DNA from: Tillus elongatus
Taxonomy: Eukaryota > Arthropoda > Insecta > Coleoptera > Cleridae
Length of the DNA: 64,000 nucleotides
Direction: 5' to 3'
Assembly (NCBI GenBank): GCA_964006375.1
Contig: OZ023263.1
Coordinates: 135,174,370 to 135,238,369 of the forward strand
The translations under genes were made by a program, and so were the position numbers. Position 1 is the first letter of the stretch. Each line of letters begins with the position of its first letter. Under the pieces are notes generated by a model that saw only the letters and a program-made list of their open reading frames with translations, was not told the DNA's origin and ran no database searches. Of the stretch, positions 1 through 10,789 are shown piece after piece.

Positions 1-141
1 TTCATTACCGTAACGCACTTGCTGTGTCAATATAGGTATATTTTTTAATTTTCCGTGTCACTTGCTAAATTATATCATACTCTCTACCATAACATATCAA
101 TATAGGTAATTTTAAAATTTTCCGTTTTACTTGCTAAATTT
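1..141. repeat. Two tandem copies of a ~70 bp unit
   Basis: The motif caatataggta recurs at 28 and 98, and acttgctaaat recurs about 70 bases apart. The two units are diverged. The opening bases (taacgcacttgctg) resemble a dispersed repeat also seen near 7040 and 53170. From 142 to 637 I see no gene: a short open frame at 188-427 has no recognisable similarity. Confidence 0.6.
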
Positions 142-637
142 TATGATGTGGCAACAGCGCATAACGAAATTCTAGCGCGCTGGGACTTTGCCGTTTGGGA
201 GGGCTCAAGTAAAGGATTACCAAAATAACTTTTTCAGTTTTATGGCTTCAATTTCATTCATGCACCTTTGTAGTAAATATAAAGAAATCCCTACTCATTT
301 GGATGATGCTTTTCATTCATTCATTATTTATATTAGTTGGCCGTGGCCAGGAGTCATCTGCACATATCCTATGCATTATAATTATAATTTATACAGATTT
401 TTTTTGTTGATAAAAAATGATAATTAGCTGGTGCTTTTTTGGCTAGACTTTTCCTTAAATTAGAAATTTAAATGACTGGTTATTCCATTGTTTACTACAG
501 AAATATCTAAACCAATAATTTATCCATGCATGCACAAATAGGTATTAAATATATCACCATATTAAACTTAGTGAAAAACAAAATATATGAAGCACATTTG
601 ACACACTTTAAATTTAACGACTATTCTTAAAAGGTGC

Positions 638-3213
638 AATTTTGGGTACTCTTTGTTACTCATCAGGGTGTCAGATGGAGCATTCTAAATGGTGCAGGTC
701 AGACAACAGAAATGTAAATACCACATGCTGTGTTGTCAGGTTGTAGTTTTTTCATTGAATAAGATCTATATCAATATTATATGCTTTTTAATATATTTTT
801 GCCGGTATTAAATATAGTATAGTACATTGTAAAGAGAATACTTATGACAAACTTTAGGGTTACATCTAAAAATAGCTCCTACAGCAGCTAAAAATAATGT
901 CACAAAACATAATATTGAATGTTGTTAAGTTTAAGTGTAGATTTGGTAAATTTGCAGACAACCTCCCCAAATTTTTTTTTTTGAAAAATCTTTTCAGAAA
1001 CCTGCTTAGAAGTCCCCCCCCCCCTAGGTGCACAAAACCGCAAGAGAAATTGGTGAATTTGCAGATGACATCCCGAACAGTTTGAGGTAAAACGCCTGCT
1101 GATAGATAAAGTTTGGTGTCTTACATGCACGCTAACACTATTCTTACCTTTTGTTATCTTGCCTTTGCTGAGTTACCTACATTTAAAGGTTTTTAGGCGA
1201 TCCTTAAGTAGACGGGTCCCGTTAGTTCATGCATTGCGAGAGCGGCATTGCCGGACGGTGCTTATTGCTCGAGAGGCCTGCCTGAACTGACCTTCCTGAC
1301 CTACAGGGCAGGTCAGGTCAGGCAGGACCCTAGAGTCATAAGCACCCATCTACTTAAGGATCGCCGGTTTTTTACACATTACATAATTTTCTAACAGTTT
1401 CTCAGTGCGGTTCTGTTCCGTGTCACCCCTTCCTCTCCTAAACATTACATTTGGCATTGACTTTTGGAATCCCTGGAATATTATAGACACACGGACTATT
1501 GGCTTCTACTGCCAATTTATAACTTCGCCTTTAGTACGTCGCTAGTACACATACCCGTTTAGACGGTTTCTTATATATTCATGTGTACACAGACGTTATT
1601 TTTGAAATTGTGCGTTGTTTACCTTGCTCTGTTAATGACCATTAGTGTTGTAGTGGTTTAAGCATGCATGTGTGGCTTGTTCCTCCCGAACGTTTTTTAA
1701 ACAATCTTTTCAGTAACATGTTTAGACCCCCCCTGGATGCACAAACCACAAGAAAAATGTCTTGTTCACACCCTCCAAGGAAGTTACAGGACCAGGAGTT
1801 AATAGGGATGCTGGGCGGGGTAGGTAGTTAAAAGGAAATATGAGCAGAAAATGCGAACAAAACGTCTTAAAAGCTGAAGTCATATCCCCCTTAAACCCTG
1901 CCTTCCCGCACAGCACCCCTATTCGCCACAGGTCCCGAAACTTTTTTTAGGGCTGCTCTTAGAAAATTTGTCTTGAGGTTGACGCAACGAGGGTGGTTGT
2001 ATGCATGTGAAAGGGAAAGGAAAATCTCCACGACGAAACAGACCTCCCCCCTTACCCCTGGTCGCAAGTGGAACACTAGAGGAAGAAAAACCCATGTTAC
2101 AATATAAGTACCCCAGTTTGTACAGCTAAAAGAGAACATACCATAGCAAATACTGTCAAACGATCTCAAATATAAAAAAGAACAATAATTTTACACAACA
2201 CTTACCTTTTTGGTCTCAAGCAAATGAGGCAGGTCCGGCCCTTGGTGTAAACAACCTTCGACCTCACATGTAATAACCTTACACCTCTCATTTTCCTCAT
2301 TGCAGAAACAATGTAGAAAACAAATAACATGGTCACAGACCAGGAACTAGCGGCACATGCAAGTTTAAACCACTACTACACTAATGGTCATTAAGAGAAT
2401 AAGGTAGACGAAGACAATTTCAGAAATAACACCCGTGAACGCATAAATATATAAGAAACTGTCTTAAACGGGTACACGTACTAGCGGTGTACTTAAAGCG
2501 AAGTGATAATTTGGCAGTATAAGCGAATAGTGCATGTGTCTAGAATATTCCAGGGATTCCCAAAGCCAGTGAGAACTTTATGTCAAATCTAATGTGTAGG
2601 AGGGGAAGGGGTGTCACGGAACAGAACCGTACTGAGAAATTGTTTAAAAAGTATGTAATGTGTAAAAAACTTGAAATGTAAATAACTCGGCAAAGGCAAG
2701 AGAACAAAAGGTAAGAATAGTGTCAGCGTGCATGTAAGACACCAAACTTTATCTATCAGCAGTTATTTTATCTCAAACTGTTTGGGAGGTCATCTGCAAA
2801 TTCACCAATTTTTCTTGTGGCTTGTGCATCCCGAATGGGGGGATGGTTCCCCCTAAGCATGTTTCAGAAAAAGTTTTTTGGAAAAAGCATTCCTGAGGTT
2901 GTCTGCAAATTTACCAAATCTACACTTAAATTTAACAATATTATATTTTGTGACATTCTTTTTTAGCTGCTGTAGGAACCATTTTTAGATGTAACCCTAA
3001 AGTTTGTCATAAGTATTCTCTTTACAATGTACTACAATTTGATACAGGCAAAAATGTATTTAAAAGTATATAATAATGAAATAGATGTTATTCAATGAAA
3101 AAAATTACCACCTGACAACACAGCATGTGGTATTTGCGTTTATGTAGATGTCTGGCATGCACTGTTTAGAATGCTCCACCTGACACCCTGAATTCAAAGA
3201 GTACCCAATTTTG
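638..3213. repeat. Large fold-back (long inverted repeat) element
   Basis: The left arm runs from about 638 to 1660 and the right arm from about 2365 to 3213, in inverted orientation. Matching blocks include gtactctttg with the adjacent cagggtgtca near 640-670 against 3175-3205, the tgtcataagtattctcttt block near 830-855 against 3005-3025, and the block around gttctgttccgtgtcacc at 1410-1430 against 2620-2640. The arms are diverged (roughly 80-90% by eye). A ~700 bp spacer (1660-2365) repeats part of the arm (1676-1750 resembles 955-1040). No transposase frame is visible, so it looks like a non-autonomous fold-back or a duplicated, inverted MITE. The mobilising family is unknown. Confidence 0.75.
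1196..1365. mobile_element. 170 bp MITE nested in the left arm of the fold-back
   Basis: The element begins GGCGATCCTTAAGTAGA and ends with the reverse complement, giving ~22 bp terminal inverted repeats. It is absent from the equivalent place in the right arm (about 2670). The flanks repeat ggttttta (left) and ggtttttta (right), an 8-9 bp target duplication. That length is typical of hAT- or P-type transposons, but no transposase is present, so the superfamily is an inference. The interior is GC-rich and itself partly palindromic (caggtcaggtcaggcagg). Confidence 0.8.
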
Positions 3214-4394
3214 TTTTAATATAACATAAATATTAATGTGTAAAATTAAATATAAGACTAAGATGGTGGATTTGGTTTAAATATCATTGTTTATTGCCAG
3301 AACTATACAGTGTATTTAGACAATAAGATTTTTGCTATATAATAACAAAAAAAAAGAGCAAAAATTTCTAAAGGCATTTGACTTACAGATTTAGACATTG
3401 GTTTCACAAGTTCCCATTGCCCAAAATAAAATGTTTTTTATTAATGAGATTTGAACTATCAATTGCATCATCATTCATCATATAAGTTTCTTCTTAACAG
3501 TGATAGCTCCAATCTATGAGACACAAAGAGAAGGCTAGATATTAAATTATTTATTTAGTTTTGTACTATGCTATGGAAATAATCAAACTCTTTTAAGTTT
3601 AAGCAGCACACAATAGTAATTTTAGGTTGTCTTTAATCTGCACTGCTCCACCAAAATTTGACGTCTTTATTATTGTTCCTTAACGTTGAAATTTTTTGTG
3701 ATGGGTATGTTTTAATTTAAAATGGGTAAGCTATATTTTAAAAGTGTTTAAAAGTCACTTGTACATATCTTGACATGTAATCAATATAGCAAATGAAAAT
3801 ATTGTATAATACTCATTTAGTTCAGAAGTGCCATTGATGTAAACAGTTTTTCACATAAAAAGTTATCAAAGAAACAAACATTATGTAACTGCTTCTACAA
3901 AATTAAATTTTGAGATACAGTAGAACTCCTCCAAGTTGAACTTCTTTAACTCAAAATTTTCTTTACCTGTAATATTTTGCAATCTCATATATTCTCTGTT
4001 AAAATTATATACAGTTGATTATGCTTAACATGGATTTTTCTAAAAACAATTTTTGTTCAACTCAAAAAAGAATAAACCAGATTTTTAAATCCAGGTACTC
4101 CACCTGTAGGCATATTGAAGTTTTGCAACACATCAATACCAAGCGAATCAACGTAATGAACAGTAAACTACATGAAATATCAAAGTTTCGTAATTTAGTA
4201 ATTCACTTTACCTATACTAACTTTTCAAAAAATCCGTACACCCAATTGCTATGAAAAACTACTCTGTTTTGTCTCTGATAAGAAATGATAACAATATGGA
4301 TAACAAAATGTAACAGGTGTACACTTTTTAAATTTTGGTATATCAAAAAATTATGTCTTTCCTAGCGATTGGTACTTAATTTATTAACTCATTC
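3214..4394. other. No recognisable gene; possible pogo/Tigger-type terminus near 3917
   Basis: AT-rich sequence. At 3917 the bases tacagtagaactcctccaag resemble the TA plus CAGTAGAA start of pogo/Tigger terminal repeats. The open frame 4015-4254 after it encodes no recognised domain, and I could not find a matching right terminus. This is a weak assignment. Confidence 0.25.
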
Positions 4395-5395
4395 AGTCAT
4401 TATGCCTAGAAGCCGTTGACGGACCAATTACAATCATTTAAGTGACTTCAAAGGGGGCACGTTGGTATGTGGGAAGCCAGTTTTTCAATCAGACAAATTT
4501 CTGGCCGCATAGGATGCAATGTGTCAATAGTGTTACAGTGTTGGTCCAGTTGGTCCGAAGAAGGAATCCATAACCGTGGACACGGAACCAGATGACCTCG
4601 AGCAACTGCAGCACTGGAAGATCATCATTTGAGGATTGCGGCTTTACAAGATGAAGTTTTCACAACACAGTGGATTGGAAATGCTTGTTTGGGAGTTTTA
4701 CGACAAAGAGGCTTTATGGCAACAATATATCACAGAATATGCCCTTCTGTGCTTCGTTCGTATAGACCATTTTTGTCTCCCACTGACACCTCAAAATCAT
4801 GCTGCTCGGCTTAAGTGATTTAATGGCAGATCAAATTGGGATGGTGAATGGAATCTTGTTGTGTTCTCTGACAAGTCCCGATTCTGTTTTTGGGTACACA
4901 ATGGTAGCAGAAGAATAAGATGATTACATGGAGAACGCAGAAATTTAGAATTTGCTGTGGAATGGCATACGGCCCTTACACAAGGGTTATGGTATGTGGT
5001 GCGATAACATATGGTAGCAGGTCACCTTTAGTTTTTATTGACAGAAATTTGAATGCAAATGATTAATTACGAAACATACTCCAGCCTGTTACACTGCTAT
5101 ACCTACACACATTAATTCAATCCCTTTTTGAACAAGACAATGCACATCCTCATACAGCCTTAATTACTACAAGGTTTTTACAAGAAAGTAACGTGCGCCT
5201 GCTTCCATGGCTTTCTCGCTCTCCAGACTTTTCACCAATTGCACTTGTATGATATAATTGGCAATCAATTGGGTAATTTACTCCAACCAATTATCATAGT
5301 TGACCTTCGCTACCGAATTCAAGAAGCCTAGGATGACATTCCTCAGGATAGATATCGAATCCATAAGAAACTATGGCAGAATCGCTTGTTATTAA
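4395..5395 (+). pseudogene. Decayed Tc1-like transposase
   Basis: Fragments in shifting frames follow the order of a Tc1-family transposase: a helix-turn-helix region with a TRRHGT/PR.TT-like linker near 4560-4620, then RIAALQDE, LPLTPQNHAARL, VVFSDKSRF (first catalytic Asp) near 4860, VMVCGAITYGSR near 4985, FEQDNAHPHTA (second Asp) near 5130, and LLPWLSRSPDFSPIAL near 5200-5250. In active relatives the last motif carries the third catalytic acid, but here Ala follows Pro-Ile. Stops and frameshifts are frequent, so the copy is dead. The terminal repeats were not resolved. Confidence 0.85.
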
Positions 5396-5503
5396 ATAAC
5401 TTTGCCATTTTAAAATATTTTAGTAAAATTTATATCTCCGGAGATAACAAAGTAAGGGCAACCAAATTTGGTACGCTTGTTTGCATTATAAATAGTGACC
5501 CAC

Positions 5504-6105
5504 GTACCAAAATTTAGGTCTGTAAGTTGAAAGACAAAAAGTTATATGTGTATCATCAAGCCATTAAGCTGTACAATCACCTCCCCAGCGTGGTTAGAAG
5601 CTTGCCCTCTCACAGACTTAAGGTACATCTGGGAAGGGTTCTTACTGACCAGGTTTTGTACAGAGTGGAAGACTTTTATAGTATCAATTTTAATGATAAA
5701 TGCTTTATGTCCACTTGAATTGAGTTACACATTTTAATTGTACATATTTATACACCTTTTATGGCAGTGTTTGTGTTTTGTTTGCGTGGGTTTACTGTTC
5801 GGGTTGTGTTTGGTTTTCTGACATGTTCAATGATTGTTGCAGTACATTGTATTGTATATGGAACTAGATAGAGTCATTGTTGTGGTGGTTACTTTGAGAT
5901 TATGTGTATCATAGTATAAGTATTTATAGTTTATACTTTGTATTTTATAGAGTATTCTGTTGCTGCTGCATTTCAATTTTATTGTGTGTTGTCTTTGGTT
6001 TTCTTACATTATTGTTTGCTGATGAGATTGTTGCGTTGTATACCTATGACGTGTTCTACACCCATCTGGGTATTTAAGGACCAATAAAGATTATTATAGG
6101 AATTT
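5504..6105 (+). mobile_element. 5'-truncated LINE, C-terminus and 3' UTR only
   Basis: A short frame (5527-5718) contains AIKLYNHLPSVVRSLP and FYSINF, the kind of C-terminal tail seen after reverse transcriptase in many insect LINEs (an 'LYN.LP..+R.L' pattern). A long non-coding stretch then ends with ggaccaataaagattatta, a usual LINE 3' end. Only the last ~600 bases are present. The clade cannot be fixed from this much sequence. Confidence 0.5.
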
Positions 6106-6399
6106 AAAGAAGAAAAAAATTTGGGTTTTCCTCAAAACATCAAAGACGCGATTTGAAACATTCGCAACATTTAGGCAAAGAACCTAAAACAAATAGGCAT
6201 GATGTAAAGAAAAGGTCTCAAGAAAAGTGTTCTGCAAACCCTTAAGTTTTACCTTCAACCGTCATTGTCCTTCATTTAACTAAAATATTTACAGAAAATT
6301 CATTTCAAATAGACCCTTTTTCTGATGCTTTAGTCAAGTTGATCTTTGGCTGTGGGTTTAGTTAAATTTATGGTTTAACAGCCTATAATTTTTAGCCAA

Positions 6400-6535
6400 T
6401 TTTCGTAGACAAAATTCGTTAATGAGGAGACCGCGACCTTTGAATTTTAAATAGATTTCTTCAAATGAGCGCAAACTAGGCCCGCTAGAATCCATACCCG
6501 GGTTTACTTTCAGTTTTTATCTGTTTGCATATATA
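6400..6535. repeat. Dispersed repeat, family also at 51930 and 36120
   Basis: The block around caaatgagcgcaaactagg followed by cccatacccgggt recurs at 51930-52048 (gagcgcgaactagga, cccatatccgggg), and its end recurs at 36125-36150. The copy at 51930 ends in a (TA)n array. This suggests a short mobile repeat with a preference for AT tracts, but no coding capacity is visible. Confidence 0.55.
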
Positions 6536-7700
6536 CAAGGTGACGTATTTCTGCGATAAAGCTTAATATAATTCTTATTATACAAGATATGAGAAAAAAT
6601 TGTATACGTTAATTATAGGGTTTCTTAAGCTGCATCTTATAAAAATATTTTGACAATCACAGGCTGGTCCATAAGTCGTTCATGATCCCTACAATTGTTT
6701 TTTTTCGAATACCCTTATATTATTGCATTTTTGCATTTTTTATCGAAATATGATGAATGTTTGTAAGAAAAATAAATCGCGACGCACTAAGTGCGTTTTG
6801 GTAGCGAATTTTCATCAAATCCTTCAAATTTCAATAACTCAATTTTCTATTAACCTAAGGTTTGTTGGCTAGGAAACCAGTTTTCTCGAAAACATTTTAA
6901 GTGTATTTTTGGAAATTTTTTGTACATTTTCAAATAATAAGTAATTTTGATAAAATATGGTAGCTTGTTTCTACTATATAGGCTGTACCGGTAACCACAT
7001 CGATGCCTGCTTGCATTAGAGAGTCATGCTATTAAAAACATTTATATGAAAATTCACTTCCATAACGCAATTGCTGCATCCAGGCTTTTTAAAGTTTTAT
7101 TAAACACATATTATGTATAAATTTTATTAAAATTGATCAACTGTTACTGGGTGTTCCGATTTTTTTAAAGGTCAGTATATGTATTATATGGTAGGTTTTA
7201 GTAGTCAGTCATATGTCCCAACACGTCTTCTAAAAAATTTCAAAAGTTAAATTATAAAAAATAAATTTGTAAAACAAATGAATTTCCTTTTGCTCAGTTA
7301 ACTACAGAACTTAAAATATGATGAATTGCTTGTTGAGAAGAGGCAAATTTTCTAAAATGCTCTGAATAGCTGAATGTGAATATTGTATTTTTTTTATTTT
7401 TTTTTCTTGAAATAAATTACAATCTATCAATTATTGGTGGCATTCACCAGGCACCAACTAGGTTTAAGCGCTCATCTATCGACTGTTCATACAATTCGGC
7501 AGTTGGAAATCTGATGGACACATTGTTGACTACAAGCAGTATTTTGATATTTGTGTGTCATTTTAAAATTGCGCACTATATTCTATAGTCATAACCAAAT
7601 GAAAGCAAAATTTTAAATATATTTTAAAATCGAAAATGGATAATGTAAATAATTATTAACTCAGAAACATCATTCTAATGAAAGTAGGTGATGATCCACA
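6536..7700. other. No gene seen; AT-rich with one dispersed repeat (7036-7090)
   Basis: The block ataacgcaattgctgcatcc at about 7060 matches 53185-53215 (ataacgcacttgctgcatcc). An open frame at 7376-7588 has no recognisable domain. Confidence 0.4.
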
Positions 7701-7709
7701 TGTGATAGG

Positions 7710-7919
7710 ACTGGCGATATAAAAATGTAACTCAGTCAATGGATATAGTACTGGTTGAAAAAATCAAATCAATGAGCAATGAATATTATGATGAGGATGT
7801 AATATAAAATTACACTGGCGATATAAACATTTAGCGCAGTCAGTGGATATAGTACCACCTGTAAGAATCACACCAATGAGAAGTGAATATTATTATGGAG
7901 ATGTAATATCAAATTACAC
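7710..7919. repeat. 104 bp tandem duplication
   Basis: actggcgatata begins at 7710 and again at 7814. The two units stay aligned through agtggatatagtac, caatgag and gatgtaatatcaaatta. They are about 85% alike, so this is not recent. Confidence 0.75.
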
Positions 7920-7959
7920 TCCAGATCATTTTCATAACCATTTTCAATTGTCTTAAACA

Positions 7960-8400
7960 ACTTTCCATTAATTGAGAATCACAAAAAAGAAACAAATTCA
8001 AAACAGTGGGTGTAGAGTTAACTATGCATACTTCAGCATTATGTTGAGATAGCCAGCAGAAACTAATTCTGTTTTGATAAATCGGCAACAGATGAGTTTG
8101 AGCTGAAACTCAGCAGTATTGGTGAACATATAGTTTGACTCAACGACTCAACTACTGATACCTGGTGAAGTCAGCCACTGTCTACCCTATAGATCAACAT
8201 ATTCAGGAAAGCATATCAACTGCTACATATAAAGAGGAAGAACAAGAAAGTGATGAAAAATTTTCAGAATAAATTCTAGAAAAACTGTTGTGTACCAAGT
8301 TCTTCAAGCCTTCAACACTTCCAAAAATAATTTCACAACTGATGAAGAAACATCATATTGATCTATATGTCCATAAATAAAATTGAAAAATATTTTGAAT
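7960..8400 (+). pseudogene. Possible relic of a pogo/jerky-type transposase C-terminus
   Basis: Broken frames give runs such as FKTVGVELT, QVLQAFNTSKNN and IEKYFELNR. These resemble the region after the DDE domain in CENP-B/jerky-like transposases, where an acidic stretch is followed by a helix and a basic tail. No catalytic motif is preserved and stops are common. This is a suggestion only. Confidence 0.25.
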
Positions 8401-8517
8401 TAAACCGATCTTGGTATATATGGCAACAATTAATTACCAATCATTATCTTCCCAAATCAAATTAAAAACAAATGTTTCCCCTCAGTTTTAAAATTATGTA
8501 CCATATGTTTTTGTTTA

Positions 8518-8708
8518 CTAAATATAGAGGTAGAGACTATTTCCCTGGCTTCACAAATATTCGTTGTCTTCTCTGTAACCAGTTTCGCTACTTGACAGAA
8601 ACCGGCTACATAGAAGAAAACGAACATTTGCAAAGCTAGATAAATAGTCTCTACGTCTATATTTAGTATGTAAGGGTTTTACCAAGTAAGGGCAACAAAA
8701 ATTAATTA
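8518..8708. mobile_element. Miniature Penelope-type element (inverted plus forward arm)
   Basis: An arm from 8518 to about 8600 is the inverse of 8601-8667, forming a hairpin. The forward arm then continues with caagtaagggcaac to about 8708. Both arms resemble the terminal repeat of the large Penelope-like element at 56620-60871: ctgtcaa..agcgaaact, aagctaga, and the identical caagtaagggcaac end. The inverted arm lacks the last ~40 bases of the forward arm, exactly as in the large element. The 13 bp atgtttttgttta flanks it at 8505-8517 and 8709-8721, a perfect target duplication. It has no coding capacity and is presumably moved by a full-length relative. Confidence 0.7.
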
Positions 8709-8929
8709 ATGTTTTTGTTTATTTGTTTATTGCTACATATATACTAGATTAACTTATTTTTGTAACAGATGTTCGTCATGTATTTATATTTATGCCTTAT
8801 AATAAAGAGTATAATTATAAATTAATTAAATTTTTTTTATCACGAATTTTTCCCTATTCAATTATTTTCTATGATTTTGGTAATGTCACTTAGAGAAATT
8901 TTACTGTATTATAATCATTTTGTAGTCAT

Positions 8930-9600
8930 CACAGTCTAAAGGCGATGTCACCTTGTTGCAATTATGACTCTGTCTCCTGCAGTTCTTTTCATTTTGTTGT
9001 AGTTTTCATACTTCATCAATTGAGTGAGGTTTTAGAGAAGTTTTGCTTTTGGCCTGGCTTTTTCCATTTTTCCAAGTATGTGTCCTTCAGATATTGTCCT
9101 TAGAAAGTTCTTGTCTCTGAATATGTCCAATAAATTTTCACTTCTTTTCTTCAGGGTTTTTAAGGGACCATATTTGTTCTCTCACCTTTTCTGACTCACG
9201 TTTATTATTTGTCTTTGTCAGTGTACTTTGATATTTTTCTCTATGCTCATATTTTAAAATCGCTTATTTTCTTCATGGTCTGCTTACTCATAGTCAAGCT
9301 TTGCTCCCCAACAAATTACATAACTCCATACATTTTGACGATAAACCTTTTTCTAGTGAGAGGAGTATTTTGTTTATTGAATGCTTTTTTTGCTCTCATG
9401 ATCCCCCTTCTCAGTTCTTTGCTGCATTTACCATCACTCATATACTAATAATCCTAAGGTACATAAACATTTCTATTTGTTCAAGTTGTTGGCTGTTTAT
9501 CTTTACCTGTATCCACAGTCCTATCCTTACCTATTTCGATTTGCACAACTTTCTCTTTGATCAGTTCTTTGTGTTCCTAAAATTCTTTTAAATGTGATTG
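8930..9600 (-). pseudogene. RTE-like LINE, C-terminal part of the reverse transcriptase
   Basis: On the minus strand, broken frames read NSQQLEQIEMF(M)YL near 9490, INKILLSLEKGL, a GHIL motif near 9080, a basic stretch, and YENYNKMKRTAGDR near 9010-8960. This is the C-terminal tail of the endonuclease-reverse transcriptase LINE family in which 'I.GQQLEQVE.F.YLG' follows the RT palm. The same 3' end recurs at 50400 (plus) and 56220-56345 (minus). Stops throughout show that it is dead. Confidence 0.65.
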
Positions 9601-10785
9601 CAGGATTGTAGAGATATACCTGCAACTTACACATTTTTTAAACAAGTTCTAAAAAGAGCAAGCTTGTCCGAGTACAAAATTTAAGATTTTGAAATCAAAT
9701 AGGCGACATAAAAGTCAGTTTCTATTACGTTTGTAGAAACTAAAAAATTAACTAAAATGGTTGACTGTAATTTAATATTTGTATCTACATTATTTTGTTT
9801 ATGGTTCTGCTTGTTTAAGATCAATTAAGTGTGAAATCCCATGTAATTTTTTTGATTTATCTTTTCTGGTAGCTAGTAATTTATTTACCTGATCTTATAA
9901 GTTATTTAAGTAAAGAAAAAATAACAGTTTCATTAGTTATGGAAAATTTGAATTTTGATTCGCGGAGGCCAGGGAAAATTTAGGACAATTGAAATTATTT
10001 TGAAGGTGAGAACCCTGACATTTCAAAACGATATTTAAAAAACACTCCTCATACTTCTTTAGTCAAGAATTTAGTATTTCTGTGGTATAATGTTTAACTC
10101 ATAATGATAACAATAGTCTACCACCTGTTTAAAGTGAGTATACCCTGCACCATAAGGGATATTTTGCACCATTGGTGTAAAAGGTTTCGAATTCAAATGT
10201 TTTCATGCTTATACTGTTTGAACAAGAAATCTAGCTACCTACGTATAGGTGAAGCTACGACTCACTTTCCCTGCAGATTTTAAATGGATCTGTTTACTGT
10301 TCATATCAAACCTTTGAGAGTGGTAAAAGTGCATAATTTTAATTGAAAAAATTAATTTGCAAACAAAGAGGGGAGATTATTCTTGTGAGCAGGTGTATCT
10401 GGTTGTGTTATTTCTATTATGAAACTTAAATGAAAATAGATTGTAAACATCTCATTCCACAGTTCATAAAACTGTGCTTATTTCAACTGTAAATAGGAAT
10501 ACTATGCACTAGGTGCTAAGTATCCCGGTAGAGGTCGAACTTTAGCTTATTTCTCTATATTCATATTTCTTTTCAGTGAAAAATAGGAATGGTACATAAA
10601 CAAATACATGAATCTCTAAAATATCAAGACTACACATCTGAAACCATGTAGAAGTGTTTGGCACCTATTAAAAATGATATTGAGCTGAAGAAAGGCAAAA
10701 GAGATTTTCGAAATACTTAGACAGACAATAAATAAGAAATCAAAGAAAAACACGTAAAAAAAACCCTGGATTTCTGGCAGTATGT
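9601..10785. other. No gene or repeat recognised
   Basis: About 1.2 kb of AT-rich sequence with no long open frame on either strand and no similarity I recognise to other parts of the window. Confidence 0.4.
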
Positions 10786-10789
10786 ACTG

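Noticed and set aside
7440..7550. Possible host exon (caccaggcaccaactagg...)
   Set aside because: Composition is higher in GC, but no reading frame stays open with sensible splice sites and no similarity is recognised.
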